Origin: Candidatus Adiutrix sp.
Lineage (GTDB): Bacteria; Desulfobacterota; Desulfarculia; Adiutricales; Adiutricaceae
NCBI GenBank assembly: GCA_031285975.1
Contig: JAITVE010000321.1
Span: forward strand, 1-7,640
Length of the DNA: 7,640 nt
Reading direction: 5' to 3'
In this document: positions 1 to 5,638 of the stretch, one piece after another
Position numbering within the stretch: the first letter of the stretch is position 1
How the letters are laid out: every line of letters begins with the position of its first letter
Made by a program: the position numbers and the translations under genes
The notes under the pieces: generated by a model
Seen by the model: only the letters and a program-made list of their open reading frames with translations
Databases searched by the model: none
Told to the model about the DNA's origin: nothing

Positions 1-1
1 T

Positions 2-106
2 TTGAAAAGGTGGCGCGGCTTTGCAACCCGGTATGCCAAAAATGCAGCTTCATTTCTGGCAATTGCTCAAATACGTTGCATCGCTCTTTGGCTTGAAATC
101 TATTGA
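2..106 (+). pseudogene. 3' end of an IS5-family transposase (partial, probably frameshifted tail)
   Basis: The open frame entering from the left edge ends in a stretch typical of the C-terminus of IS5-type DDE transposases, including WRGFATRYAKNAASF and then QIRCIALW. It reaches a TGA at 104-106. The +1-shifted frame from base 93 reads LKSIDDTA and stops at TAA 117-119. In my recollection of this family, an IDDTA-like tail after the LW motif is the usual ending. The simplest reading is therefore a one-base insertion near base 92, giving a slightly truncated protein. The N-terminal part and the catalytic residues lie outside the window, so I cannot say whether the rest of the element is intact. 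The family call rests on remembered sequence resemblance and is fairly confident. The frameshift is an inference. Confidence 0.7.
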
Positions 107-116
107 CGACACAGCC

Positions 117-144
117 TAAGAGGGGCTAACGCGAGCCCCTCTTA
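117..144. repeat. Perfect 11-bp inverted repeat just after the transposase
   Basis: TAAGAGGGGCT (117-127) pairs exactly with AGCCCCTCTTA (134-144) around a 6-base loop. It begins at the presumed original transposase stop codon. No T-run follows in either direction, so it is not a canonical intrinsic terminator. It could be part of the IS end, a transcription-blocking hairpin, or a host palindrome the element landed beside. The IS boundary cannot be set from one end alone. Confidence 0.55.
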
Positions 145-158
145 AGAATCTCCGCGCG

Positions 159-179
159 CCAGGGGCTGCGCGCCCCTGG
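159..179. repeat. 8-bp GC-rich hairpin
   Basis: CCAGGGGC (159-166) and GCCCCTGG (172-179) are perfect inverted arms with a 5-base loop. It lies 14 bases after the 117-144 palindrome. There is no T-run. Its role is unknown. It may be an intergenic structural repeat or a read-through blocker. Confidence 0.5.
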
Positions 180-313
180 ACCTGCGTGTCGGCTAGCAAA
201 ACTGTGGCGACCGTGCAGCGGCGCCACCACTCGCCTGAACGGCTCAGACAAATGGCGCCGCGCCTGCGGCGGGGAAAAATTTCTCGTTTTACAATCAGCC
301 CCCTTTCCCCCAC

Positions 314-341
314 CGTCATTCCGGCGAAAGCCGGAATCCAT
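314..341. repeat. REP-like hairpin repeat, copy 1
   Basis: The 28-base unit has arms ATTCCGGC (318-325) and GCCGGAAT (330-337) closed by a GAAA tetraloop, with CGTC before and CCAT after. A second copy at 7526-7553 is in the same orientation and differs at only two positions, which pair with each other in the stem. Dispersed hairpins of this kind are common in intergenic regions of many proteobacteria. Translated, it gives spurious peptides such as MDSGFRRND. Confidence 0.8.
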
Positions 342-379
342 TTCCAGGGGCTATGGGGTTGCTGAGCAAGCCCATCCCG

Positions 380-643
380 TTATTCTGCAACCACATCCAA
401 GCGAAACACATTGATGCAGTCCGCGTCGGGGCAGCAGAAGCGAAGATCGCCGCTTTTTGAGAGGGGCGGCGTGCCGCCGTAGCGCAGGATGTCGATGAAG
501 GGGAAGGCGACGTGCATGGCCATGGGGCACAGTTTGCCGCGATCTTGGTCGAAATCAAAACTGTCGCCCACTGTGTGGCCGCGGTGGCAGGGGGTTGCGC
601 CCTTGCGTTCCACCAGGGTGATGTTAATTTTCGGTTTTTTCAA
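380..643 (-). CDS. TIGR04076-type small cysteine-containing protein
   Basis: This 87-residue protein resembles the TIGR04076 family, whose function is not known. The visible family-like pattern is a basic beta-strand start (KKPKINITLVERKG), C19 followed by GHTVGD, then C39-P, a middle segment FPFIDILRYGG (48-57), and a CC pair (70-71) in RFCCPDADC followed by a hydrophobic end. The start codon is TTG (643-641), since no ATG is in a sensible place and family members begin near this point. A GGAG about 10 bases upstream lies inside the preceding kinase gene. The frame overlaps the kinase 3' end by 20 bases, so it is probably translationally coupled to it. The conserved cysteines could bind metal, but that is inference. 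Family call is moderately firm; no biochemical role should be assigned. Confidence 0.75.
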   Translation of the reverse strand: MKKPKINITLVERKGATPCHRGHTVGDSFDFDQDRGKLCPMAMHVAFPFIDILRYGGTPPLSKSGDLRFCCPDADCINVFRLDVVAE

Positions 644-1460
644 GGTAGATGAGCTCCAGAAATTTTTCGATGGGGATGCCCGCGTATTTATCCGCGTTGT
701 CGCGGTTCACCACTATCAGTTCCCGCACCACCCGGGCCGCGAATCGCGCGGCCTCTTCCAGGCGCGCTCCGGCCAGGGCCCGGCTGATAACCAGGGCCGA
801 AAAAATGTCGCCGGTGCCCGGAAAGCGCACGGGCACATAGTCAAAGGGCACTTCAAAGCGCGTTTTTTCCTGCCCGTCATAGCCGAGAACCATGTCCTGC
901 CCCTCGACCCGGGCGCTGGTGATGACCACCGATTTCGCGCCCAGTTCCGTGATGCTCCGCAGCAGGCGGTCGGCCTCGTCACTGCCCATATCAAAGGTTT
1001 CCGGGTCAAGGCCCGCCAGGAGCGTCGCTTCCGTGAGGTTGGGCACCGCGAGGTCGGCGATGGAGCACAGTTCCCGCATATAGCCGACGTGCTGCGGCGA
1101 GATGCCGTTGTAAAGCTTGCCGTCGTCGCCCATAATGGGATCGACGAAAATCCAGACGCCCTTTTCCCGCTGCTTTTTGGCGAAATCCAGCACCAGCCGG
1201 GTCTGCGCTTCCGAGACGATGAAGCCCACGCAGATGGCGTCGAATTCAAAGCCCAGTTCGTCCCAGACGGCCAGGCTGTTTTTCATGTAGGCCGTGGTGT
1301 CCAGAATTTCAAATTTACCGTAATCCAGGGTGTTTGAGACCAAGGCGGTGGGCAGGTTGAACAAATTCAGCCCGGCCTTGGACAGGATGGGAAACATGGC
1401 CGACAGGGCCACTTTGCCGTAGCCCGGCAGGTCACTGATTAACAGCACTCTATTGTTCAT
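624..1460 (-). CDS. pdxY: Pyridoxal/pyridoxamine kinase (PdxK/PdxY type)
   Basis: The 278-aa protein is a ribokinase-fold vitamin B6 kinase that would phosphorylate pyridoxal, pyridoxamine or pyridoxine with ATP, in the salvage route to pyridoxal 5'-phosphate in the cytoplasm. Visible motifs are a glycine near the N-terminus (DLPGYGKVALSA), LPTALVSNTLDYGKF (36-50) for substrate contacts, VDPIMGDDGKLY (106-117), VPNLTEATLL (139-148) and the catalytic FPGTGD (213-218) whose Asp is the expected base. The length is normal for the family. The ATG at 1460 gives a natural N-terminus but has no clear Shine-Dalgarno sequence, and two GC hairpins lie just upstream. It follows the XdhC-like gene after a 99-base gap and overlaps the TIGR04076 gene by 20 bases. 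The choice among pdxK and pdxY names is arbitrary here; the enzyme class is confident. Confidence 0.9.
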   Translation of the reverse strand: MNNRVLLISDLPGYGKVALSAMFPILSKAGLNLFNLPTALVSNTLDYGKFEILDTTAYMKNSLAVWDELGFEFDAICVGFIVSEAQTRLVLDFAKKQREKGVWIFVDPIMGDDGKLYNGISPQHVGYMRELCSIADLAVPNLTEATLLAGLDPETFDMGSDEADRLLRSITELGAKSVVITSARVEGQDMVLGYDGQEKTRFEVPFDYVPVRFPGTGDIFSALVISRALAGARLEEAARFAARVVRELIVVNRDNADKYAGIPIEKFLELIYLEKTEN

Positions 1461-1477
1461 GGGTATACCAGCGTTGC

Positions 1478-1510
1478 GCCCCGGTGGGGCTGTGCGCCGC
1501 CGCAGCGGCG
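1478..1510. repeat. Two adjacent GC-rich hairpins between the XdhC-like and kinase genes
   Basis: GCCCC-GGT-GGGGC (1478-1490) and CGCCGC-CGCA-GCGGCG (1495-1510) are both perfect stems, 17 or more bases upstream of the kinase ATG on the minus strand. A further near-palindrome around CGGCGCCG lies close to the end of the upstream gene. No T-runs follow. They might slow ribosomes or polymerase, protect an RNA end, or tune expression of a gene lacking a clear Shine-Dalgarno. The structures are seen in the sequence; the role is inference. Confidence 0.45.
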
Positions 1511-1559
1511 GTGGGAGTTCAAACGGTTCGGCGGGGGCGGAACGGCGCCGCTCCGCAAT

Positions 1560-2390
1560 TTAAAGCATTTCGGCGATGAGGCCCAGGGCTTTCTGGGAGA
1601 TGGTGACAGGTTTGGCGAACAGCCCGGCGGGCGCCTCTTCCGCTTCCCCCGAGAGGGTCAGGCGGGAGGGCCCGGCCGCCCGGAGGGACTCCAGAAAGTC
1701 TTCGGGCTGCGCGGCGGTGACCAGCGCTTTCACGCCCGGTTTCACGCCCAAGGCCGCCAGGAATTCGGCGGTGAGGTGCGGCCAATCGGGCAGGGTTTGC
1801 AGGTCAAAATCGGCCAGGCCGCGAGCCTCCATAAGCTCCGGGCCGCTCTGATCCACCGCGCTCAGCCAGGTCACGCTCAGGCCGACGCGGGCGGCCAGGG
1901 CGGCCGTTTCCATGGCCAGGGCGTCGTCCCCAAAAATGAAGAGGCGGCCCAGCCCGGCCTTGAGCGGCAACAGGCACCACTCGTTATCCACGGGCAGGCG
2001 CGGGGTCGTCCAGGGGCCGAAGGCGCTCAACAGGTGCCGCACCAGCCTCACCTCCGCGCCCTCCCGCCGGGGCATGGTCAGGAGCCAGGAGGCCCAGGCG
2101 CCGTCCTGGTTTTCCTGGGCGGTGTGCCAGAAGCGGCGGGTTTTCTCGTCCGGCTCCAGGCGTTCCAGAATAAGGGGCGTGGGGCCGTCGATGATTTTCG
2201 TCTGCCTCGGGGCCAGCGTGGGCGCGGCCTCCATAGCCTGGGCCGTCAGGGCCGGGGAGCCCAGGGAACCGGCCAGAACGCGGCCCTCCCGGTTCAGCAC
2301 CGCCGCCCTGGCCAGATTGCGGGCATTGGCCAGGGCCAGAATCGGCGATTCCCCCAAATTTTCCAGCAGAACCGGCAGCCAGGTTTTCAT
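1560..2390 (-). CDS. XdhC/CoxI-like protein, degenerate
   Basis: This 276-aa protein has the overall plan of XdhC/CoxI maturation factors, which handle molybdenum cofactor for xanthine dehydrogenase-type enzymes. An N-terminal segment runs from about residue 10 to 60 (LGESPILALANARN, then GRVLAGSLGSPALTAQAMEA), where XdhC has a conserved GxxGGG-like block. A Rossmann-like strand-loop-helix follows at 149-180, beginning RLFIFGDDALAM and ending in VD. The C-terminus (PVTISQKALGLIAEML) sits where XdhC has its TPEEIA-type helix. The glycine-rich nucleotide loop and the usual cysteine block are not recognisable, so activity is doubtful. The ATG at 2390 has AGAGGA about 7 bases upstream and follows prfB by 26 bases, so the two are probably co-transcribed. 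No molybdoenzyme gene is nearby. It could equally be an unrelated Rossmann protein. Confidence 0.5.
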   Translation of the reverse strand: MKTWLPVLLENLGESPILALANARNLARAAVLNREGRVLAGSLGSPALTAQAMEAAPTLAPRQTKIIDGPTPLILERLEPDEKTRRFWHTAQENQDGAWASWLLTMPRREGAEVRLVRHLLSAFGPWTTPRLPVDNEWCLLPLKAGLGRLFIFGDDALAMETAALAARVGLSVTWLSAVDQSGPELMEARGLADFDLQTLPDWPHLTAEFLAALGVKPGVKALVTAAQPEDFLESLRAAGPSRLTLSGEAEEAPAGLFAKPVTISQKALGLIAEML

Positions 2391-2416
2391 CGTTTTTCCT
2401 CTATGCCGTTAACGGT

Positions 2417-3527
2417 CTATGATGGATTCTCGTTAGCCTGTTTCAATAGAAAAGCTTTGACAAAACCTTCCAAATCGCCGTCCAGCACCGCGTCCACATT
2501 GCCGCTTTCGTAGGCCGTGCGGTTGTCTTTAATGAGGCGGTAGGGCTGCATGACATAGGAACGGATTTGGCTGCCCCAGGCGATTTCCTTTTTGCTGTCG
2601 TGGATTTTGCTGACCTCGGCCGCCTTTTTCTCTTCTTCCAATTGATAGAGGCGGGCGCGGAGCACTTTCATGGCCACATCTTTGTTGCGGTGCTGGCTGC
2701 GGTCGTCCTGGCACTGCACCACGATGCCCGTGGGCAGGTGCGTGATGCGCACCGCCGAGCTGGTTTTGTTGACGTGCTGGCCGCCCGCGCCGCTGGCCCG
2801 GTAGGTGTCGATGCGCAGGTCTTTGTCATTGATTTCAATGACGATATCGTCGGTCACTTCCGGGGTGACGAACACGCTGGCAAAGGAGGTGTGGCGGCGG
2901 CTCTGGGAATCGAAGGGCGAAATGCGCACCAGCCGGTGGATGCCGACCTCTGAGCGGAACAGCCCGAAGGCATAGGCTCCGGCCACGGTGAAGGTGACGC
3001 TTTTGATGCCCGCCTCTTCGCCGTCAAGCTGGTCAACGATTTCGGCTTTGAAATTGTTGCGGTCAGCGTAGCGCAAGTACATCCGCAGCAAAATCTGGGC
3101 CCAGTCCTGCGACTCGGTGCCGCCCGCCCCGGCGTGGATATCGACAATGGCGTTGCCCGCATCGTGCACGCCGCTCAAAGTGCGCTTGACTTCGTAGAGG
3201 TCGAGGTTGCGGGTCAGGGCGCTGATTTTGCCGGTGAGTTCCGCTTCCTGGGCTTCGTCGTTTTCCTCCAGGGCCATGTCCAGCAGCAGGGAAATTTCCT
3301 CGCCTTCGCTTTCCAGGTCGTTCCAGCTCTTGAGCTTGTCGTTCAACTGGGTACGTTCCTGGCTGACGGCCTGGGCGTTTTTCGGGTCATTCCAGAAATC
3401 GGCGCCGCCCATAATTTCATCGAGTTCCGCCAGCCGCGCGTTTAGTCCCGCCAGGTCAAAGATACCCCCTAAGGGTGGTCAGGCGGTCGGAAAGGTTTTT
3501 GGCGTCCGGTTTCAAATCTGTAAGCAT
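2417..3527 (-). CDS. prfB: Peptide chain release factor 2 (programmed +1 frameshift)
   Basis: RF2 recognises UGA and UAA in the ribosomal A site and triggers peptide release. The gene is read as 23 codons from ATG 3527 to CTT 3461-3459, then shifts +1 over the in-frame UGA (3458-3456) and continues from 3457 to the TAG at 2417, giving 369 aa. The usual length is about 365. The codon-recognition tripeptide is SPF in [12 protein letters not shown] (near residue 203-205) and the catalytic tripeptide is GGQ in [10 protein letters not shown] (near 248-250), matching family spacing. The residue four before the GGQ is Ala, the common and more active variant, unlike Thr in E. coli K-12. I chose ATG 3527 over ATG 3533 because GAGGA then sits 7 bases upstream. 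An annotation starting at ATG 3412 would be truncated by 38 residues. Confidence 0.97.
3456..3470 (-). promoter_or_regulatory. prfB programmed +1 frameshift site
   Basis: On the minus strand the site reads AGGGGGTATCTTTGAC. It has an internal Shine-Dalgarno-like AGGGGG (3470-3465), 3 bases, then the slippery CTT followed by the in-frame TGA and C. This is the same arrangement as the well-studied E. coli prfB site. Low RF2 slows UGA termination and favours the shift to full-length RF2, so the protein autoregulates its own synthesis. Confidence 0.97.
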
Positions 3528-3564
3528 CGTCATATCCTCATGGAAAAAATTTTGGCGGCAGCCC

Positions 3565-3593
3565 GGGCCCGGCCGCGCAAAACAGCCGGGCCC
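3565..3593. repeat. 9-bp GC hairpin in the prfB leader
   Basis: GGGCCCGGC (3565-3573) and GCCGGGCCC (3585-3593) are perfect arms with an 11-base loop. If the prfB promoter at 3613-3641 is used, the hairpin lies in the 5' untranslated RNA, about 40 bases before the start codon. On the minus strand it is followed by a C/A-rich stretch and a run of six T about 17 bases on, which is too far for a standard intrinsic terminator. It could be an attenuator-like or RNA-stabilising element. Confidence 0.5.
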
Positions 3594-3612
3594 ACATCAG
3601 GCTTAATTTTTT

Positions 3613-3641
3613 ATTATATCATGAATGGATGGCCGGGCCAA
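3613..3641 (-). promoter_or_regulatory. Sigma70-like promoter for the prfB unit
   Basis: On the minus strand there is a perfect TATAAT -10 box (3618-3613), a 17-base spacer, and TTGGCC (3641-3636), a 4-of-6 match to the -35 consensus. Transcription would begin near 3606 and give a leader of about 79 bases before ATG 3527. The location directly upstream of prfB supports it. Confidence 0.65.
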
Positions 3642-3658
3642 GCACGAGTTTTTGGGAG

Positions 3659-3677
3659 TTTGCCGCGAGGCGGCAAA
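3659..3677. promoter_or_regulatory. Palindrome between divergent promoters (possible operator)
   Basis: TTTGCCGC (3659-3666) and GCGGCAAA (3670-3677) are perfect 8-base arms around GAG. The element sits between the minus-strand prfB -35 (ending 3641) and the plus-strand -35 (starting 3689), 12 bases upstream of the latter. That is a fitting site for a dimeric regulator acting on one or both promoters. It has no T-run and no gene ending at it, so a terminator is less likely. Confidence 0.4.
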
Positions 3678-3688
3678 AGTCGGGGCGG

Positions 3689-3717
3689 TTGATGATTCAG
3701 AAGCAATCATGTATTAT
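3689..3717 (+). promoter_or_regulatory. Sigma70-like promoter for the unknown-HEPN-proC unit
   Basis: TTGATG (3689-3694), a 17-base spacer, and TATTAT (3712-3717) form a good sigma70-like pair in an AT-rich stretch. Its start would fall near 3724, about 36 bases before ATG 3760. Within the spacer, ATGATT (3692-3697) and AATCAT (3705-3710) form a 6-base inverted repeat, 7 bases apart, overlapping the -35. This could be an autoregulatory site, as is common in toxin-antitoxin modules, but that is inference. Confidence 0.65.
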
Positions 3718-3759
3718 TATATTTATTGATAGAGCCGCACATACCAGAGAGGTGCCGAA

Positions 3760-4284
3760 ATGTATAAAGAGTTTGATGAATTTCTCGACCAGCAGCATAC
3801 CAAATACGGTTTGCCGACCATTGATTTTGAACAGCGCAAAGAGGAATGGCTGACGGCCCTCAATGCGCTCTATGCGAAAATCCAGGCCATTTTACAGCCG
3901 TATCTTGCGGATCAGCGGGTTTATTTCCTGCAATCTAATAGCTATATCACCGAAAAACTACTGGGCCGATACCCGGCGCCACAGGCGACTATAGTGTTTG
4001 GCGGCGTCGAAAACTCCCAAGTGACGCTCGACCCGATAGGCACTTTTATTATCAAAGGCAGGGGCCGGGTTGATATGATTGGCCCGACCGGAAAAACAGT
4101 AAAATTTGTGCTGGTGAAAAAAAACGATGTTGTGAGAAATTTTAAGATAGAAACAATATCACCCGACAAGGAAGGCGAGACAGAGTGGGTCTGGAAAATG
4201 GCTTCCCCTCCTCCTGACCTTTCATACCTGGAGTTCACTGAAAGCAATTTTCTGGAAGCCCTAATGTTCGTCATGGATCGCTGA
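3760..4284 (+). CDS. Unknown 174-aa partner protein of a putative HEPN module
   Basis: I do not recognise a named family. The ATG at 3760 has AGAGGTG about 5 bases upstream, a good ribosome site. Residues 1-58 look mostly helical and charged, with DFEQRKEEWLTAL (22-34). Residues 68-123 look beta-rich with a distinctive core, LLGRYPAPQ, then PIGTFIIKGRGRVDMIGP (92-109) and VKFVLVKKND (114-123). The C-terminus has W143 and W145, PPPDLSYLEF (150-159) and a final helix. There is no signal peptide or membrane segment, and no GSxxxG...DxD nucleotidyltransferase motif, so it is not an MNT antitoxin. It ends 3 bases before the HEPN gene. AGA, ATA and other AT-rich codons are used far more than in the flanking genes. 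A role as antitoxin, sensor or regulator of the HEPN protein is inference from context. Confidence 0.8.
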   Translation: MYKEFDEFLDQQHTKYGLPTIDFEQRKEEWLTALNALYAKIQAILQPYLADQRVYFLQSNSYITEKLLGRYPAPQATIVFGGVENSQVTLDPIGTFIIKGRGRVDMIGPTGKTVKFVLVKKNDVVRNFKIETISPDKEGETEWVWKMASPPPDLSYLEFTESNFLEALMFVMDR

Positions 4285-4287
4285 ACG

Positions 4288-4827
4288 ATGGACTTTTTGA
4301 ACGAGTTAGCAGAAATAGACAGCCATTTCAAGGATGTGGATTCAGCGATACGTGAGTATTTTTCACAAATACTCAACGGCAATTTTCATAACCGCCCGGA
4401 TTTGTCCGATTCTTCGAGTGAAGACATCACCGTTTTGTTTAAGAAACGGCTACTTGAGAATGAACGTTCCATATCTCTCACCATATTGGCGGCCCTGGAG
4501 GCGTGGTTTCGAAAAGACTGCGAGGAACGCGCTGAAAAACGGGAAAAATCGCCGATGGGGGCAAGATTTAAAGAAATGTATGCCGCCAGCGGCAAAACTG
4601 TCTATAAAATTAGATTCGATGATATCCTGGACACCTGGAGCAGCGTTCATCCCGAAACAAAGCAAATAATCGGGCAAGTGAAAGCGGCCCGCAACTACCG
4701 TCACTGGTTGGCGCACGGTCGCTATGGAACGCCCAAATTAGGGCGAGGGTATGATTATTTCACGGTATATGACATCGCCCACGATGCGGCGGAATTATTG
4801 AGGCCAAACGAACGGGGAATAGCATGA
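4288..4827 (+). CDS. HEPN-motif protein, putative RNase or toxin
   Basis: The 179-aa protein is largely helical and carries RNYRHWLAHGRYG (135-147). It contains R138-H-W-L-A-H143, an R-x4-H HEPN signature. In many HEPN proteins this Arg and His form the composite RNase active site at a dimer interface; R135 followed by N136 also fits the wider RN-x-H pattern less well. A long helix with LTILAALEAWFRKDCEERAEKREK (64-87) precedes it. A conserved-looking tail follows, LGRGYDYFTVYDIAHDAAELL (151-171). No signal or membrane segment is seen. It starts 3 bases after the partner gene with only a weak ribosome site, so it is likely co-translated, and its TGA overlaps the proC ATG as ATGA. It might cut RNA as a toxin or Abi effector, or be a non-catalytic HEPN. 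The motif is clear; the activity is unproven. Confidence 0.75.
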   Translation: MDFLNELAEIDSHFKDVDSAIREYFSQILNGNFHNRPDLSDSSSEDITVLFKKRLLENERSISLTILAALEAWFRKDCEERAEKREKSPMGARFKEMYAASGKTVYKIRFDDILDTWSSVHPETKQIIGQVKAARNYRHWLAHGRYGTPKLGRGYDYFTVYDIAHDAAELLRPNERGIA

Positions 4828-5624
4828 CAAACGTGGGTTTTATCGGCTGCGGCAACATGGCGGGGGCCATTATTGGGGGGATCATCAAGAGCGGGGCGGT
4901 CGGGGCGGGGGATATCTGCGCTTCGGACGTTTTTGAGGCCAGCCTGGAAAAGGTGCGGGGCGCTTACGGCATCGGCATTGCCTCCGGCAATCTGGAGGTG
5001 GCGGAGCGGAGCGATATCATTTTCCTCGCGGTGAAGCCGCATCAGGTGGCCGGGGTGGTGCGGGAAATCGCGCCCAAGATTGACGGCGAAAAAATTGTCG
5101 TCTCCATTGCCGCCGGGATTGGGGTGCACACGCTGGAGGGCTGGTTCGGCAAGCCCGTGAAGCTGGTGCGGCTGATGCCCAACACCCCGGCGCTGGTGAA
5201 CGAGGGCATGTTCGCCGTCTGCCCCAACGCGCTGGTGGGCGAGGCGGAACTGGCGGCGGTGCTGAACCTGTTGAGCGGGCTGGGCCGCTGCGAAGTGGTG
5301 CCGGAAAGCCTTATGGACGCGGTGGTGGCGGTGAGCGGCTCCGGCCCCGCCTATGTCTACATCTTCATTGAAGCCCTGGCCGATGCGGCGGTGCTGGAGG
5401 GGATGCCCCGGAACCTGGCCTATACCTTCGCCGCCCAAACGGTGCTGGGCGGGGCCAAGATGGTGCTGGAATCTGCCAAACATCCGGGCGAGTTGAAGGA
5501 TATGGTGTGCTCCCCCGGCGGCACGACCATTGAGGCCGTGGCAGTGTTGGAGGCCAGGGGCTTCCGCAGCGCCGTCATCGAGGCCGCCCGCGCCTGCGCC
5601 GCCCGCAACCGCAAATTGGGCTGA
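4824..5624 (+). CDS. proC: Pyrroline-5-carboxylate reductase
   Basis: ProC reduces 1-pyrroline-5-carboxylate with NAD(P)H to L-proline, the last step of proline synthesis, in the cytoplasm. The 266-aa length is normal. The N-terminal Rossmann loop reads GFIGCGNMAGAI (5-16). FLAVKPHQVAGVV follows mid-domain and RLMPNTPALVNEGM around residue 114-127. The dimerisation and active-site part has VSGSGPAYVY and the family signature MVCSPGGTTIEAVAVLE near 227-243. The start overlaps the HEPN gene stop by 4 bases (ATGA), with GGGGA about 7 bases upstream. Base composition is strongly GC-rich, unlike the two genes before it. The nearest candidate promoter is at 3689-3717, so proC appears to depend on that unit unless an internal promoter exists. 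It converges on the repeat-protein gene with a 14-base gap. Confidence 0.96.
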   Translation: MTNVGFIGCGNMAGAIIGGIIKSGAVGAGDICASDVFEASLEKVRGAYGIGIASGNLEVAERSDIIFLAVKPHQVAGVVREIAPKIDGEKIVVSIAAGIGVHTLEGWFGKPVKLVRLMPNTPALVNEGMFAVCPNALVGEAELAAVLNLLSGLGRCEVVPESLMDAVVAVSGSGPAYVYIFIEALADAAVLEGMPRNLAYTFAAQTVLGGAKMVLESAKHPGELKDMVCSPGGTTIEAVAVLEARGFRSAVIEAARACAARNRKLG

Positions 5625-5638
5625 CCGCCCTCCCCCGC

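Larger units (their letters stand above)
145..379. other. Non-coding, hairpin-rich spacer
   Basis: No credible gene is seen between the IS remnant and the end of the small gene at 380. Short open frames here arise from the REP-like repeat and GC-rich hairpins, with no ribosome site or recognisable protein. The stretch holds an 8-bp hairpin (159-179), the REP-like repeat (314-341) and an imperfect GGGTTGC/GCAAGCCC hairpin near 357-373. That last hairpin lies just past the stop of the minus-strand gene and might help end its transcript. No T-run supports it. Confidence 0.6.

Noticed and set aside
116..341. Short minus-strand frames including one starting MDSGFRRND
   Set aside because: They are translations of the REP-like repeat and hairpins, a known source of spurious genes.
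489..1337. 282-aa plus-strand open frame
   Set aside because: Shadow of the B6 kinase gene and the small gene after it; composition is rich in His, Arg and Gly as expected from antisense GC-rich code, with no domain.
1776..2513. 245-aa plus-strand open frame
   Set aside because: Antisense shadow across the XdhC-like gene and prfB end, with no family resemblance.
3760..4284. MNT-type antitoxin for the HEPN gene
   Set aside because: No GSxxxG with a following DxD pattern; length and motif content do not fit a minimal nucleotidyltransferase.
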